This document shows positions 42,301-52,713 of a stretch of 64,000 bases of DNA, piece by piece. Under the pieces are notes generated by a model that saw only the letters and a program-made list of their open reading frames with translations, searched no databases and was not told the DNA's origin. Source of the DNA: Actinomucor elegans (Eukaryota; Mucoromycota; Mucoromycetes; Mucorales; Mucoraceae); NCBI GenBank assembly GCA_026027325.1, contig JAMSLZ010000002.1:1426001-1490000 (forward strand), written 5' to 3'. The first letter of the stretch is position 1; every line of letters begins with the position of its first letter. The translations under genes were made by a program, and so were the position numbers.

Positions 42301-42350
42301 TTGAGGATTTCAAGAACTCAATGGATCGGGAGCCTCTTAGGATAGTTTAA
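39307..42350 (+). pseudogene. Gypsy-2 protease, RT and RNase H (one frameshift, one LTR insertion)
   Basis: Protease at CFDSGASISVIS and CLLGVPWF; RT from RTRPFRLSW through VIDYRKAN; the frame breaks near 40975 (1 base lost or 2 gained) and resumes as YTSCDCTSGYHQL, then the catalytic FLDD box (VFLDDVLVYS) and YLGHIIG. RNase H starts SVDASHLGLGAVLSQ and is split by LTR-A copy 4 at GTTTG, resuming at ITHFKHYLKG to a stop at 42350. The frame is consistent on both sides of the LTR. Confidence 0.9.
41788..42089 (+). mobile_element. Solo LTR-A copy 4 with GTTTG duplication
   Basis: 302 bp, flanked by GTTTG (41783-41787, 42090-42094), inside RNase H. Confidence 0.95.
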
Positions 42351-42386
42351 CATTATTACAAGAAGACATATTAGTTTGACAGCTAG

Positions 42387-42421
<35 letters not shown>

Positions 42422-42635
42422 AAATTTAGAGTATATATATATTGGACATAGAAGATATTTAATAAAGTAACTAAGTTTTGGTTTATAAAATTTTATTTTT
42501 TCTTTGAATTTATCAACCACTGTCGGTTTATAATCCTGTGCTCATTCCTGGTTATACCTACTTTAATCTATCCTTGGTTCCCTTTAGACAATACCCGTTA
42601 CCTTAGATTGTTTAATTGTATTTGGTTTCTCTACT
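42351..42635 (+). other. Gap between RNase H and integrase ORFs with T15A23 run
   Basis: Contains 15 T followed directly by 23 A (42387-42424), able to fold back, then a TATATATAT stretch and a non-coding stretch to the next ATG. No known Gypsy function; could be an insertion scar or assembly artefact. Confidence 0.5.
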
Positions 42636-44048
42636 ATGGCTATTTCGTTCCCGTGGTTTTTATCTCTCTACTACTACTTACTGAATGGTTCATACCCTAA
42701 GGATGCTACCGCTAATGTGCGCCAAAGGATCAGGTATCAAGTGAAGAAATTGATGATCGCTGAGGATGGACGATTGCTTGAAAGGTCTTCTGGTCGCGAG
42801 TTATTACATGGAGGTAATGCTTTGCTGAAGGTTCAAGACGTTCATCGCGAAGGACATCAAGGTATACAAAATACGCTGATCAAGGTTGCTAAATTTTACG
42901 TGCTCCATGAAGGTCGTGAATTGGTCGAATCTGTAGTGAAGAGTTGTGAAACTTGCCAATTTCGTGCTAAGATGAGGGCTGTCAGGTCGAATCCAGGTGC
43001 TATAGTGAAGACTCCTCGTCATCCATTCTTTACGCTAAGTGTTGATGCAATAGGGCCTTTATCGGTCACTGCAAAAGGGAATCGTTATATACTTACGGGA
43101 ATCTGCAATCTTACTCGTTACCCAGTGGCTATGGCTGTTCCTGACATTGATGAGGTTACGACTGGAGAGTTTTATTTCCATGAAGTGGTTAAGAATTTCG
43201 GTGTGCCCCAATATATTTTGTCTGACAGAGGTGCTAACTTCATATCCACTTACGTCCATCACTTTTTGAAGAAGATCGGGTGTAAGAATATCATGACTAC
43301 TAGTTATCGTCCTCAGGCGAACGGCATGTGTGAAAGATTGAACGGGTCGTTGGTTTCGGTGTTAGCTAAGCTGGCTAGAGATGAAGACAAGATTGACCAG
43401 TGGGATCTTTTCCTAGACGCTGCGTTAATGGTATTACGCTCTACTCCGAATACTGGTACGGGGTATAGCCCAAGTTATCTATTGTTTGGATATGAATTTG
43501 TCACTCCTGCTGTCTGGGTTAGTCCTCGTCAAGATTATGTCGAAGGAGAAGAAGAAGAAGCATTAAAGGAACGTATAGTATTGATAGAAGAGTTGTTACA
43601 GAAAACTCGAAAAGAAGCAAGGCAAATTTCAGATGCAAGAAAAGCCAAGGCCAAGGAGCGATATGATGCAAAGGTAGTTTTCAGAAGGCAATTCGAGGTC
43701 GGTGAAGAAGTATTGTTGCGTAATCCAACACCTGGGTCCAAGTTTGCGGACAACTGGGAAGGACCTTATAGGGTCTTATCGGTCAACGCGAAATCAGGTA
43801 CTTATTACTTAACGGGCAAGAACAGCCTAAGGCTCAAACACGCGGTCAATGGTGACCGGTTGAAGCAATTTAATCGTGAAGTGAAGTCCATGGTTCCGGA
43901 CGTAATGGTATCTAAGGCGAACGAACAATTTCAGCGATGGGTGAATTCTCGTGTCAATAGTTACAACTTGGTTGACTCTTTGGTGGAACCGGTTTTTCTA
44001 AGTGAGCTCAATGCTAAGGGGGTGCGACGTGTTGCGTGTCTGGATTGA
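42636..44048 (+). CDS. Gypsy-2 integrase ORF (470 aa)
   Basis: HHCC zinc domain (HREGHQG...CETCQF), DDE core with D in SVDAIGPL, D in LSDRGANF and E in MCERLNG, then the GPYRVL/GDRLKQF C-terminal domain; no chromodomain. Same frame as RNase H but separated by a stop and 285 bp, so it may be a separate ORF or the result of damage. The C-terminal codons recur at 31752. Confidence 0.88.
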   Translation: MAISFPWFLSLYYYLLNGSYPKDATANVRQRIRYQVKKLMIAEDGRLLERSSGRELLHGGNALLKVQDVHREGHQGIQNTLIKVAKFYVLHEGRELVESVVKSCETCQFRAKMRAVRSNPGAIVKTPRHPFFTLSVDAIGPLSVTAKGNRYILTGICNLTRYPVAMAVPDIDEVTTGEFYFHEVVKNFGVPQYILSDRGANFISTYVHHFLKKIGCKNIMTTSYRPQANGMCERLNGSLVSVLAKLARDEDKIDQWDLFLDAALMVLRSTPNTGTGYSPSYLLFGYEFVTPAVWVSPRQDYVEGEEEEALKERIVLIEELLQKTRKEARQISDARKAKAKERYDAKVVFRRQFEVGEEVLLRNPTPGSKFADNWEGPYRVLSVNAKSGTYYLTGKNSLRLKHAVNGDRLKQFNREVKSMVPDVMVSKANEQFQRWVNSRVNSYNLVDSLVEPVFLSELNAKGVRRVACLD

Positions 44049-44477
44049 ATGATGTCGCATTTCACTCACTATTTTTTGGGTTTGGTGATGATCTGTATTA
44101 TTAAGTGGTGTCAAGAATCTAATACAATTTGAAGAATAAGTGGAAGAAGCGTCCCTATTTGTTTGAAGTCGTTTGGTTAATCTTAGCTCAACTTATTCGC
44201 GTTTTTGTCTGGGCCAATCAACTCGGTTTTTCTTTTTGGGTGGTCATTGTTCAAGTCCCGACATTCTTTTTCTTTGATTCAAGTCTTGATATTCTTTATT
44301 ATACGGTCATTAGTAATTTTTGTGTTATTTTCTTTCTTTTTCCCGTTCCCTGATCTTTTGGATAGTTTATAATTATTTTTATTGATTTATTTTTCGAGGG
44401 AACATCTCTAGATATCCAATTTATCTTAGTTATGTTTACTTTCAACAGTTTGCATGATGATTTTAATCTCAGTCAAG

Positions 44478-44980
44478 TGTTGTATTCCACCTACTATTTT
44501 GCATCGACATAATAGTAAGGAATCAACTGTTCATTTATGTCATACACGGACTCCATCTGATAACCCAATCAGATTAACGAGGCCTGCATAAATACAAGCG
44601 ATGTGTCATCCTTAGAACTATTAGCCAATAATCCTTACAAGAAACACGCGGCATCATACTATCGAGTAGTATCGAGTGTATCTCAAGATAAGACCTGAAT
44701 ATCGAATAACGCGTGGGTTATACAATTACAACAATGCGTGGTTGAAAGGCTTATTAGTGGCTGCTGGGATTGGACTCCGTTGTACGGCCATGCGTGCTGA
44801 TAGATATTGAATGCTACACTATTAAGCTCTGATGAAATGTATATAAAGAAGACTTGATTTTGAATTGTGAATAAACATTAGAATAACTTTTACTATCAGG
44901 ATAGCTGATTCCATTTACTGTCTATTCTTTTATTATTGTATTTTAAATTATATCCTTCGTCTTTAGCACCGGATATAACA
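44478..44980 (+). mobile_element. Solo LTR-F copy 2
   Basis: 503 bp, TGTTGTATTCCACC...GGATATAACA. No duplication: the left neighbour is the Gypsy-2 3' leader and the right neighbour is truncated LTR-G, so it marks a recombination or deletion junction. Confidence 0.88.
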
Positions 44981-45287
44981 CTTATACTCAGCTTGTGCTT
45001 TGACAGCTTTGTAACATCGGTTAAGAGATATATATGGAAATCAATGCTTAGTGCAACTAACCTTCATAAACTATCTATCACCGAACATAAAGTCGTACTA
45101 GAATGGATTACTATAAATCCTTGTTAACTCCATGGGCGCAGTCTTTGACTAACTCTATCGTCTATAATATCAAGTTAAATCCGAACTTCAATTTTGTATA
45201 AATAACTCATCATTTTAATGCTTTAATAAATCAATTCGTTTTATCAGTCTGGTTATTTTTACAGTCTTTATTATATTCGATATAACA
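44981..45287 (+). repeat. LTR-G fragment
   Basis: Matches 9605-9910 with few changes; lacks the first about 58 bp. Confidence 0.88.
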
Positions 45288-45595
45288 ATGAACACATACC
45301 GCGGTAGTATTTTGGTAAAAGTTCGTCTGTTCCATTGGTAAAAGACCGTAAAAGTTCAACTATTTCCATGAAAATAACCGTAAAACAGTCCTCCTTTTAC
45401 CGTATTTTTACATATATCACAATCCTTTTACATTAAATTGAGCCAATAATAATCGATATTTTATAATTACACATTTTACATCTTTTACTATAATTTTGGT
45501 TTATACACATTTTTATTGAATAAAAATATTGTATATTCATTGCTAAATAATAATCCACCAGAAAGAGTACCAGATATAATAGCCATAAATAACTA
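45288..45595. other. Unassigned AT-rich sequence
   Basis: Several GTAAAA-type words (GGTAAAAG, CCGTAAAA) recur in the first 130 bp. No gene recognised. Confidence 0.35.
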
Positions 45596-46075
45596 CAGTG
45601 GGTGAAAAAACTGTTCACGTGTTTAATGATTTCGGATAAATCATTCCAAAACTCAAGAACTACTCGACATATAATTATGTAAAAATATCCATAAAAAACT
45701 TTGACTAAATATGCAACTATGATAAAAAATATGCATCGATTACTTTATTGGTTGTTGTGTAATGTACTAAACAAATAAGGTACTACACGTGAACAATTTT
45801 TTCCCTATTAAACTAATATCTAGTTGGTCCACCTTTCGCATCCAAAACGGCTTTAATTCGAGCTGGCATACTTTCAATGTACCTCCTACATTCCTCCTCA
45901 GTAAATGTATTCCATTCTTCGTCATACCGTTTCCATGAATTATGTACACCGGTTGGCTTCGTGTCGTATGCACTTAGCTTAAGCTTAAGGTGATGCCACA
46001 GGTGTTCAATTGGATTCATATCGGGGCTTTGAGGTGGCCAATCGTCAACCCAGTTCACATTATGTTCAGAGAACC
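45596..46075 (-). mobile_element. Tc1-b copy 2, 3' fragment
   Basis: Starts CAGTGGGTGAAAAAACTG after TA; contains the transposase C-terminus (MNPIEHLWHHLKLK to GGPTRY, 45813-46058). Cut at the junction with IS-c. Its other end is probably 49741-49993. Confidence 0.8.
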
Positions 46076-46611
46076 AATATTCGTATGAACATTAGTTTCA
46101 GGGTCTTTAAAATGCTTCTTATGATTTACAGTTTTATGCTTGTATCCAATATTTTTTAAATCATTATAACCTTTCCAGCAATCTGTATATATAGTTGTTC
46201 CTTTTTTAACATACTTTTTAATAATTTCATTTATATTTTCAATATTTCGTTCTTCTATAGGTACTAAAAACATTTTCTTATTTTCATTTTTAATTTTATT
46301 TTTTAATCTACTTCTTTGTATCCCTCCAATAACCCAGACACCCTCTACTTTATGTCCTTTATTATATTTTCTTTTAGCTATTTTAGACTCATCTACTTCA
46401 ACAATTTCATTTCTTCCTCCAATTTTTCTATTTTTATTATATATTTGTTTATCTTTTAAATAATTTCTAAATAATTTATTATATTTTGTAATCGTTTTTC
46501 TATCTATTTCTAAACTTGATGATAAAATAGTTGAAGGGGTCTTTTTTAAAAATTCATACAGTAAATGTATCTGTATGTTTATTGGTAGCTTCATCTTACT
46601 ACAGTGGGTGA

Positions 46612-48235
46612 AAAAACTGTTCACGTGTTTAGTGATTTCGGATAAATCATTCCAAAACTCAAGAACTACTCGACATATAATTATGTAAAAATATCCATAA
46701 GAAACTTCGATTGAATATGCAACTATGATAAAAAATATGCATTGATTACTTTATTGGTTGTTGCGTAATGTACTAAACAAATAAGGTACTACACGTGAAC
46801 AATTTTTTCCCTATTAAACTAATATCTAGTTGGTCCACCTTTCGCATCCAAAACAGCTTTAATTCGAGCTGGCATACTTTCAATGTACCTCCTACATTCC
46901 TCCTCAGTAAATGTATTCCATTCTTCGTCACACCGTTTCCATAGACCATGTACACCGGTTGGCTTCGTGTCGTATGCGCTTAGTTTAAGCTTAAGGTGAT
47001 GCCACAGGTGTTCAATTGGATTCATATCAGGGCTTTGAGGTGGCCAATCGTCAATCCAGTTGACATTATGTTCAGAGAACCACTTTTTTGTGGAATTAGC
47101 CGTATGTTTTGGGTCATTATCTTGTTGAAAGTAGATATCCTCCCATTTCAAACCATAGTAATCGAGGCTCTCTCGAAGTGTTGTGCCCAATATACCTTGG
47201 TAATCTTCGGCATTCATTGCTCCATCGTAAATTTGGCAAGCATATCCAGGCCCCCAGTAGGTCATGCAGCCCCACATCATAAGGCTGCCATTCCCATGCT
47301 TAACTGTAACGTCTATATGATGGGGTTTTAATGGGTCACCGGGCCTAGACCAGTAGTACTTGCATCCATCGGAACCCCAAACGTTTATATTCGTTTCATC
47401 TGACCAAACTATACGTTTCCAACCGTCTACAGTCCAATGCTGATACTTTTTGGCCCAGTTGTATCGCTTTAGGCGATTTCTATGGCTGATGAATGGCTTC
47501 TTTTTCTTTATTTCTGCATGGGAATCCCATTGATCTCAAAATATTTGTGGCTGTTTTGTATGACAAATGGTAACCAAGTGACAAAAACTCTTTGTAGGCA
47601 TCTTGGGCCGTCAAAAGCCTACCAAATAGTATCTTCCGTCTAACTAAAGCCTTGCTTGTATCGTCCACAATAGCGGGTCTACCACCAGTAGCACGTTCAC
47701 CATCTGGGAACCATCTCTTGTTGTACTTAGATACAACTCCAGCAGAGACGCCAAACCTTTTTGCAATCACTGAGTAGGGTGTTCCTTTGATAAGAAGAGC
47801 TTTCATGTCCATTTGGGTGTCGATAGATAGAGAATGAGTCATATCTGATGTATAATGAAGAGTATTAGTTGTAAGGTCTGAAAAATAACATATAACCGAA
47901 CGAATATTGGTTCATTTATACTTTACAGTACCTTACGTCATTGCTTGGTATATTCGGATCATTTCGGATCAACAATAATGGATTTACAGCACCATTGTTA
48001 TGTTATATTACGTTTGGCGCCGGTGAGGAAAAAACTGTTCACGTGTATGCCCTATATTCAATCAGCTGTGTAACATTATGTATTACCCTGACATATCAAT
48101 GAATATATTGGCGCGATAGCACTTTACTTAAGCATTCTAATGATAGTTTTTCATAGCCGTATATCCATTTGGGGTCGAAAGCCCTATAAAAATATGTAAA
48201 AATACAAAACACGTGAACAGTTTTTTCACCCACTG
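46612..48235 (-). mobile_element. Tc1-b copy 1, Tc1/mariner element
   Basis: 1624 bp, CAGTGGGTGAAAAAACTG at both ends in inverted orientation, TA duplicated (46610-46611, 48236-48237). Inside the IS-c transposase gene. Distinct from Tc1-a in sequence and ends. Confidence 0.93.
46819..47842 (-). pseudogene. Tc1-b transposase (one frameshift)
   Basis: The N-terminal helix-turn-helix half (MTHSLSIDTQMDMKALL..., GGRP linker) reads to about 47510, where one extra base shifts the frame; the catalytic half continues with D in VWSDETN, D in FQQDNDPKH and E in MNPIEHLW, 35 residues between the last two by my count. Ends GGPTRY. Only this single lesion is seen. Confidence 0.9.
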
Positions 48236-48517
48236 TAAAAATTGTTCCTTTAAGTGGTGAAATAGCTTTTCTACATTTATAATTTTTACACTTATATAAT
48301 TTTTCTTTAAGATATAATTTCATATCATAGTTACATTTTTTACATTTATCATATTTATTTATATAGTTGTTTTCTATTAAATATAAGATTGAATTCTCTT
48401 TATTGTCAAAGACATGCTTTAATTTTCTATAAGGCTCTATAAAAACATGTCTTATATTTTATATTTTTACAGGTTTATTAAATTAATTTAACTTTATATT
48501 TTATTTTTAATAAAAAT

Positions 48518-48525
48518 TCAATTTT
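48518..48525 (-). promoter_or_regulatory. AAAATTGA box, IS-c
   Basis: On minus AAAATTGAATTTTT, about 67 bp before the former ATG at 48450. Confidence 0.5.
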
Positions 48526-48574
48526 ATCCATCTCGTACTTTCTTTTTTTCTGTCAGCTATAATACCATACATCC

Positions 48575-48806
48575 AAAAAGTGAAATAAGTATAATAGTAA
48601 TAATAATTATAAATCTATCCAAGAATTACCTTCCAGATTAAATACAATAAATGATAAACTAATAGAATTAATAGATGAATTAATTGTATAATAAATTAAG
48701 AATAGATAAAAAGGTATAAAATTTAGAATAATATATAATTAAAAACTATTTTAAAATATAAATAATAATTACATAAATAAAAATGAAATTTCCATAACAA
48801 CATATC
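48575..48806. other. AT-rich spacer
   Basis: No gene or repeat recognised. Confidence 0.35.
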
Positions 48807-49313
48807 TGTTGTAAACGCTCATGATTATATTAATAAGAGAATACTGTACAGATAGAAAATCGTATAGATATCCTTATATATAGCTGCAGAAGTGTATAAA
48901 GCATTATTACCAAGAACCAGAATGTAAATGACTGTATTTGATTATGTTAAAACATCTTTATTTATATATCACTTTGAGCAAGTAGACGCTAATTGATAAA
49001 TACTATCTCTCACACCAAATATTACATTCAATATACTATTACCTTTGAATATATTGATCCCGACACTCCTCGCCGCTAATCTTGGTCCGCTCATTTGGTT
49101 ATTATCCCTGGTCTTCTTTATACGCAGTCCAACCTTGTTCCTGGCAAATCGTAATATGAATTTAGAATTAAGTGCCGATCGTGAAAAAGTATATAAGAGA
49201 TGTGTTTTATCACCTTTTGACCAGTTAATCAATTCTTGATCTATAATAAAAACTATCCACAGTTTTAAAAGTATTTCTATATTTCAAAATCTCTATCTAC
49301 CACCTTTACAACA
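48807..49313. mobile_element. Solo LTR-E copy 3 (inverted)
   Basis: 507 bp, reverse complement of 20052-20557. Flanks (ATATC, CTTTT) do not match, so it is a rearranged copy. Shows the empty Tc1-a site near 48945. Confidence 0.88.
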
Positions 49314-49573
49314 CTTTTAATATTTTTTATAAAATCACTTTTCAATTAATTCTTCAAAAGTTTCCATTTTATTAACAACTGCAATTATTTTTAATTTTTT
49401 AGATTGTCTTTTTTTTTATTTATATAGAAATTCAATTTATTTAAAATAATATATTTAAGGAATTCTCCAAATGAAATAATAATTTTTTGATTAAGAATCA
49501 AAATGTATTTTATTTATTTTATCCATCTCGGACATTTTTAAAAACCTGGGAGTTCCTTTGGGATTACATCCAG
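49314..49573 (-). mobile_element. Remnant end of an IS1595-like element (IS-f)
   Basis: On minus it begins GGATGTAATCCCAAAGGAACTCCCAGG, aligning with the IS-b terminus, and has an AAATTGAATTTC box, but no transposase is left before LTR-E. Confidence 0.6.
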
Positions 49574-49740
49574 TTTAATGACATTATCTAGGTCAATTCA
49601 TAATTTCATATCCATATATTTCATAATTTTTTTTAAATAAACAATAATTCAATTTTTAGAATTTTAGTATTCATAAATAATTTCTAAAAAACATTTTTGT
49701 TCTATAAAAAGTTGAAATAACTACAATACAAGAACAGACT
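49574..49740. other. AT-rich spacer with an AAAATTGA word
   Basis: A minus-strand AAAATTGAATTA near 49650 has no ORF after it. Probably more IS-type debris. Confidence 0.3.
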
Positions 49741-49993
49741 CCATTGTTATGTTATATTACGTTTGGCGCCGGTGAGGAAAAAACTGTTCACGTGCATACC
49801 CTATATTCAATCGGCTGTGTAACATACTGTAATGTCCTGATATATTGATGAATAAAAATACATTGGTACAATAGAGGGCTTTACTTCAGCATTCTAATGA
49901 TAGCTTTTTCATAACCGTACATCCTTTTGGGGCCGAAAAGCCTATAAGAATATGTAAAAATACAAAACATGTGAACAGTTTTTTCACCCACCG
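49741..49993 (-). mobile_element. Tc1-b copy 2, 5' fragment
   Basis: Matches 47993-48235 (CCATTGTTATG... to the terminal repeat) and ends at TA. Confidence 0.8.
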
Positions 49994-50046
49994 TATGAGT
50001 AATGATACAGAATTAAATTATAATAATATTATAACCTAATTTATAT

Positions 50047-50339
50047 ACTTTTAATTTTTAATATAACTATAAAAATAACTTATTGTTTTAAATACCTTAA
50101 TGAATTATATACTGTATAAAACATTTTATATATTGTTTTATTTTTAATTAATATTATTTTTGTAAATAATTATAAATTTATAAATAGCATTAATTATATT
50201 TTAATAATTTTATATGTATGAGTGAAATTTTTATTTTTCAAAACATATTTCATAATTTTTTTTTCTTTAAAAAATCAATTAAAAAAGCACGTAGTAAGTT
50301 ATTTTTGTAACTTACAACTACAATATACTAATAAACGCG
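50047..50339. repeat. Copy of the 1-287 AT-rich segment
   Basis: Near-identical to the window start; ends against the Gypsy-3 fragment. Confidence 0.75.
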
Positions 50340-50612
50340 ACTCTATGTGTATTCAAGGCACTGGCGATGGTAACGAACTGTGTATCCTGGGTATATCCCG
50401 TGGTTCAAGTCGTATGGCGTGGAAATAAATCTGGGTTCGTCAACCATAAAGGTATCCTCAACGACTGGTGTGGTTTCTCTGCCCTGTTATACTACATGTT
50501 TACCTGGTTAAGTAAGCAAGGTGGATAACAAAGCAGCCAGGCTGACAAGGCTGGATGAAAACTTGAAGGAGCTGAAGCAAGTTTACCATGTCAAAGTATC
50601 GCAGAAGTACAC
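50340..50612 (+). pseudogene. Gypsy-3 pol fragment, before IS-d
   Basis: Protease-RT linker of a Gypsy-2 relative: MCIQGTGDGNELCILG matches MCIQDGGDDKLCLLG of Gypsy-2; after a frame break it continues PWFKSYGVEINL and VSQKYT. Interrupted at AAGTACAC by IS-d and resumed at 63391. Confidence 0.8.
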
Positions 50613-50675
50613 ATTTAAATATGAAGATAAGTCTCATAAAATTTCAAACTCAATTAAAAAAAATGTTAGAAAAAA

Positions 50676-50683
50676 AAAATTGA
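50676..50683 (+). promoter_or_regulatory. AAAATTGA box, IS-d transposase
   Basis: AAAATTGAATTT, 44 bp before the ATG at 50728. Confidence 0.6.
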
Positions 50684-50727
50684 ATTTTTTTATAGTAATA
50701 AAATTATGTTCAAAATATATTATAAAA

Positions 50728-51594
50728 ATGTTAGTAGAGCCATATAAAAAATTAAAAGAAATATTTGATGACGATAGAAAGGCTTTGTTATACTTAATAA
50801 ATAATGACTATGTGAATGGATATAAAAATTGTAGCAGTAATTGTGGAAAAGATATGACTTTAAATTTAAATAAAAAATTATAAGTATGTAGAAATTATAA
50901 ATGTAGAAAAACTATATCACCATTAAATGGTACAATTTTTAATAAAATGAAATTACCAATAAACATACAATTACATTTATTACATTTGTTTCTTGGTAAA
51001 GTCACCGGAACTTATATTTCATCAGCATTAAATATTGATAAAAATACAGTTGTAAAATATAAAAAAATATTTAGAAAATATATAAAAAATAAACAATTAA
51101 TTATACCAGATAAAAAAATAGGAGGAAAAGATAAAATAGTAGAAATGGATGAAAGTAAAATTGCTAAAAGAAAATACCATAAAGGTAGGAAAATTGATGG
51201 TGCTTGGATTATTGGAGGTATTGAAAGAAGTAATGATAATAAAGATAAAAAATTATTTATGCTACCTATAAAACATAGAAATAGTATAAATATAGATTAT
51301 ATTGTTAGTAAATATATAAATGAAGGAACAACAATATATACTGACTGCTGGAAAGGATATAATAATTTAAATAATATTGGATATAATCATAAAACTGTAA
51401 ACCATTCTAAGCATTTTGTAGATCCTATAACTAAAGTTCATACACAATCAATTGAAGCTACTTGGGGAGCATTTAAAAGAAATTTAATGCCTATACATAG
51501 AAATAAAAAGAACATAATGTTACATATAAAAGAATATCAATGGAGAAGAAATAATAAAAATAAAAACATTTGGATGGAATTTTTAAAAGATTAA
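50728..51594 (+). pseudogene. IS1595-like transposase of IS-d (nonsense mutation)
   Basis: Sister of the IS-a gene. A TAA replaces the Tyr codon in the KKLYVCR motif (at 50881), and three extra bases in the first zinc pair give CSSNC instead of CSNC. From 50947 onward the frame is open to the end with D, D and E present. Inactive unless read through. Confidence 0.88.
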
Positions 51595-51612
51595 AATTTA
51601 TTAAAATAAAAA

Positions 51613-51620
51613 AAAATTGA
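51613..51620 (+). promoter_or_regulatory. AAAATTGA box, IS-d second ORF
   Basis: AAAATTGAATTTGGG, 42 bp before the ATG at 51663. Confidence 0.55.
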
Positions 51621-51662
51621 ATTTGGGTATAAAAATAAATAAATTAATTGATATATATTATC

Positions 51663-51809
51663 ATGTCCGAAAATAATCCGTTTTTGAATAAAAAGTTTAT
51701 AAAAGATTTGAAATGTTCATTTATACCACAACAAATTTTTAAAAATAAAAAATATAATTTTGATATAATAGATATAAATTTTAAATTAAAAAAAATGATG
51801 TTGTTTTAA
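51663..51809 (+). CDS. Small passenger ORF of IS-d (48 aa)
   Basis: Same as the IS-a ORF, including the shared stop after the A-run. Unknown function. Confidence 0.42.
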   Translation: MSENNPFLNKKFIKDLKCSFIPQQIFKNKKYNFDIIDINFKLKKMMLF

Positions 51810-52274
51810 TCACTATGAAATTAATTAATGGAAAAAAATATGAATATGCATACATATTAAAGACTAATAATATAACAGAAAATACAATTAATGAAAATGA
51901 TATGATAATAGATAATGATTAAATTAAAACATATATATATGAGAAATGTTTTACTGTATATGTTATACGTATTTTACAAGGTTGTTAATAATTACATAAT
52001 TTGTTTTCTAACCATATTTATTTTAATATTTTATTTCTTATTTATTACACTTTTAAAGAATATACATTTATACCATATTTTATAATGTAGATACGAATTC
52101 ATGAAGTATTTAATATATTACACGAGAGCGAAAAGTGATCTTTGTTGTTTTGTTGTTATCTATCTTTTATTGTAAATTCGAACTTGTACTACGTATATAA
52201 ATTGAAATTTTTTCTTATTCTAAATACTTCATCTTCTTTTGTGAGATGTAGAGTAAATAGTAGTAATAAGGGAA

Positions 52275-52395
52275 GAGGAGGGCGGGAACAACAAAGATCA
52301 CTTTTCGCTCTCGTGTAATATATTAAATACTTCATGAATTCGTATCTACATTATATTACACTTCGAGCTTGGTGATCTTTGTTGTGTATTCAGAG
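52275..52395. repeat. DIRS-1 internal complementary region
   Basis: Reverse complement of the left end (to GAATTCGTATCTACATTA) followed directly by that of the right end (TTACACTTCGAGCTTGG), matching the circular-intermediate junction. Confidence 0.88.
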
Positions 52396-52411
52396 TAACT
52401 TTAGTGAAATC

Positions 52412-52713
52412 TGCGGTAAAATTCAAATATAAAAGCAGGTAGTAAGTCGATTATAACTTGGTTATAGTTTATTCAACTTAAATGTGATTAATTATTTCTA
52501 ACTAGTTTTTCTAGCTTGTATTTATACTCGTTGAATTGTGACTGAAGGTTATTTACTTGTGTTCATATAAGAAGTATAAGAAGGACGTATCTCTGTTTAA
52601 GGACTGTATCGCTGTATAAGGTAATCAATGATGCTTTAGTATGTATGTGCTACAGCTAGGGCGCACAGGCCTCTAGTCTGTCTGTACTTCAATTATGTGG
52701 CTATTTCACCACA
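52412..52713 (-). mobile_element. Solo LTR-A copy 5 with AAATC duplication
   Basis: 302 bp in the last codons of the DIRS-1 recombinase; flanked by AAATC (52407-52411, 52714-52718). Confidence 0.94.

Larger units (their letters stand above)
38358..44477 (+). mobile_element. Gypsy-2, Ty3/Gypsy retrotransposon
   Basis: Plus-strand internal region: gag, then protease-RT-RNase H in the -1 frame, then integrase as a further ORF. Its 5' LTR is the interrupted one at 32200; the 3' LTR is missing, the 3' leader stopping at CTCAGTCAAG against LTR-F. One frame break in RT and a nested LTR-A make it defective. Confidence 0.9.
46076..48450 (-). pseudogene. IS1595-like transposase of IS-c (broken)
   Basis: N-terminal part 48450-48236 (IEPYRKLKHVFDNKENS, zinc ribbon CKKC...CKNYKC), Tc1-b insertion at GTIF-SKMKLP, then 46611-46076 with VDESK and TDCWKGY but cut before the catalytic E. 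The start has two extra T in a T-run (ATG TTT TTA TAG), so the first codons are out of frame. Inactive. Confidence 0.87.
46076..48574 (-). mobile_element. IS-c, IS1595-like element, truncated and interrupted by Tc1-b
   Basis: The 5' end on minus is GGATGTATGG at 48574, the family terminus; the 3' part is lost within the transposase at 46076. Tc1-b copy 1 is inserted at a TA. An AAAATTGA box precedes the broken start. Confidence 0.8.

Noticed and set aside
16606..44477. Endogenous retrovirus with envelope
   Set aside because: No envelope-like ORF follows pol in Gypsy-1 or Gypsy-2; both pass straight to the 3' end.
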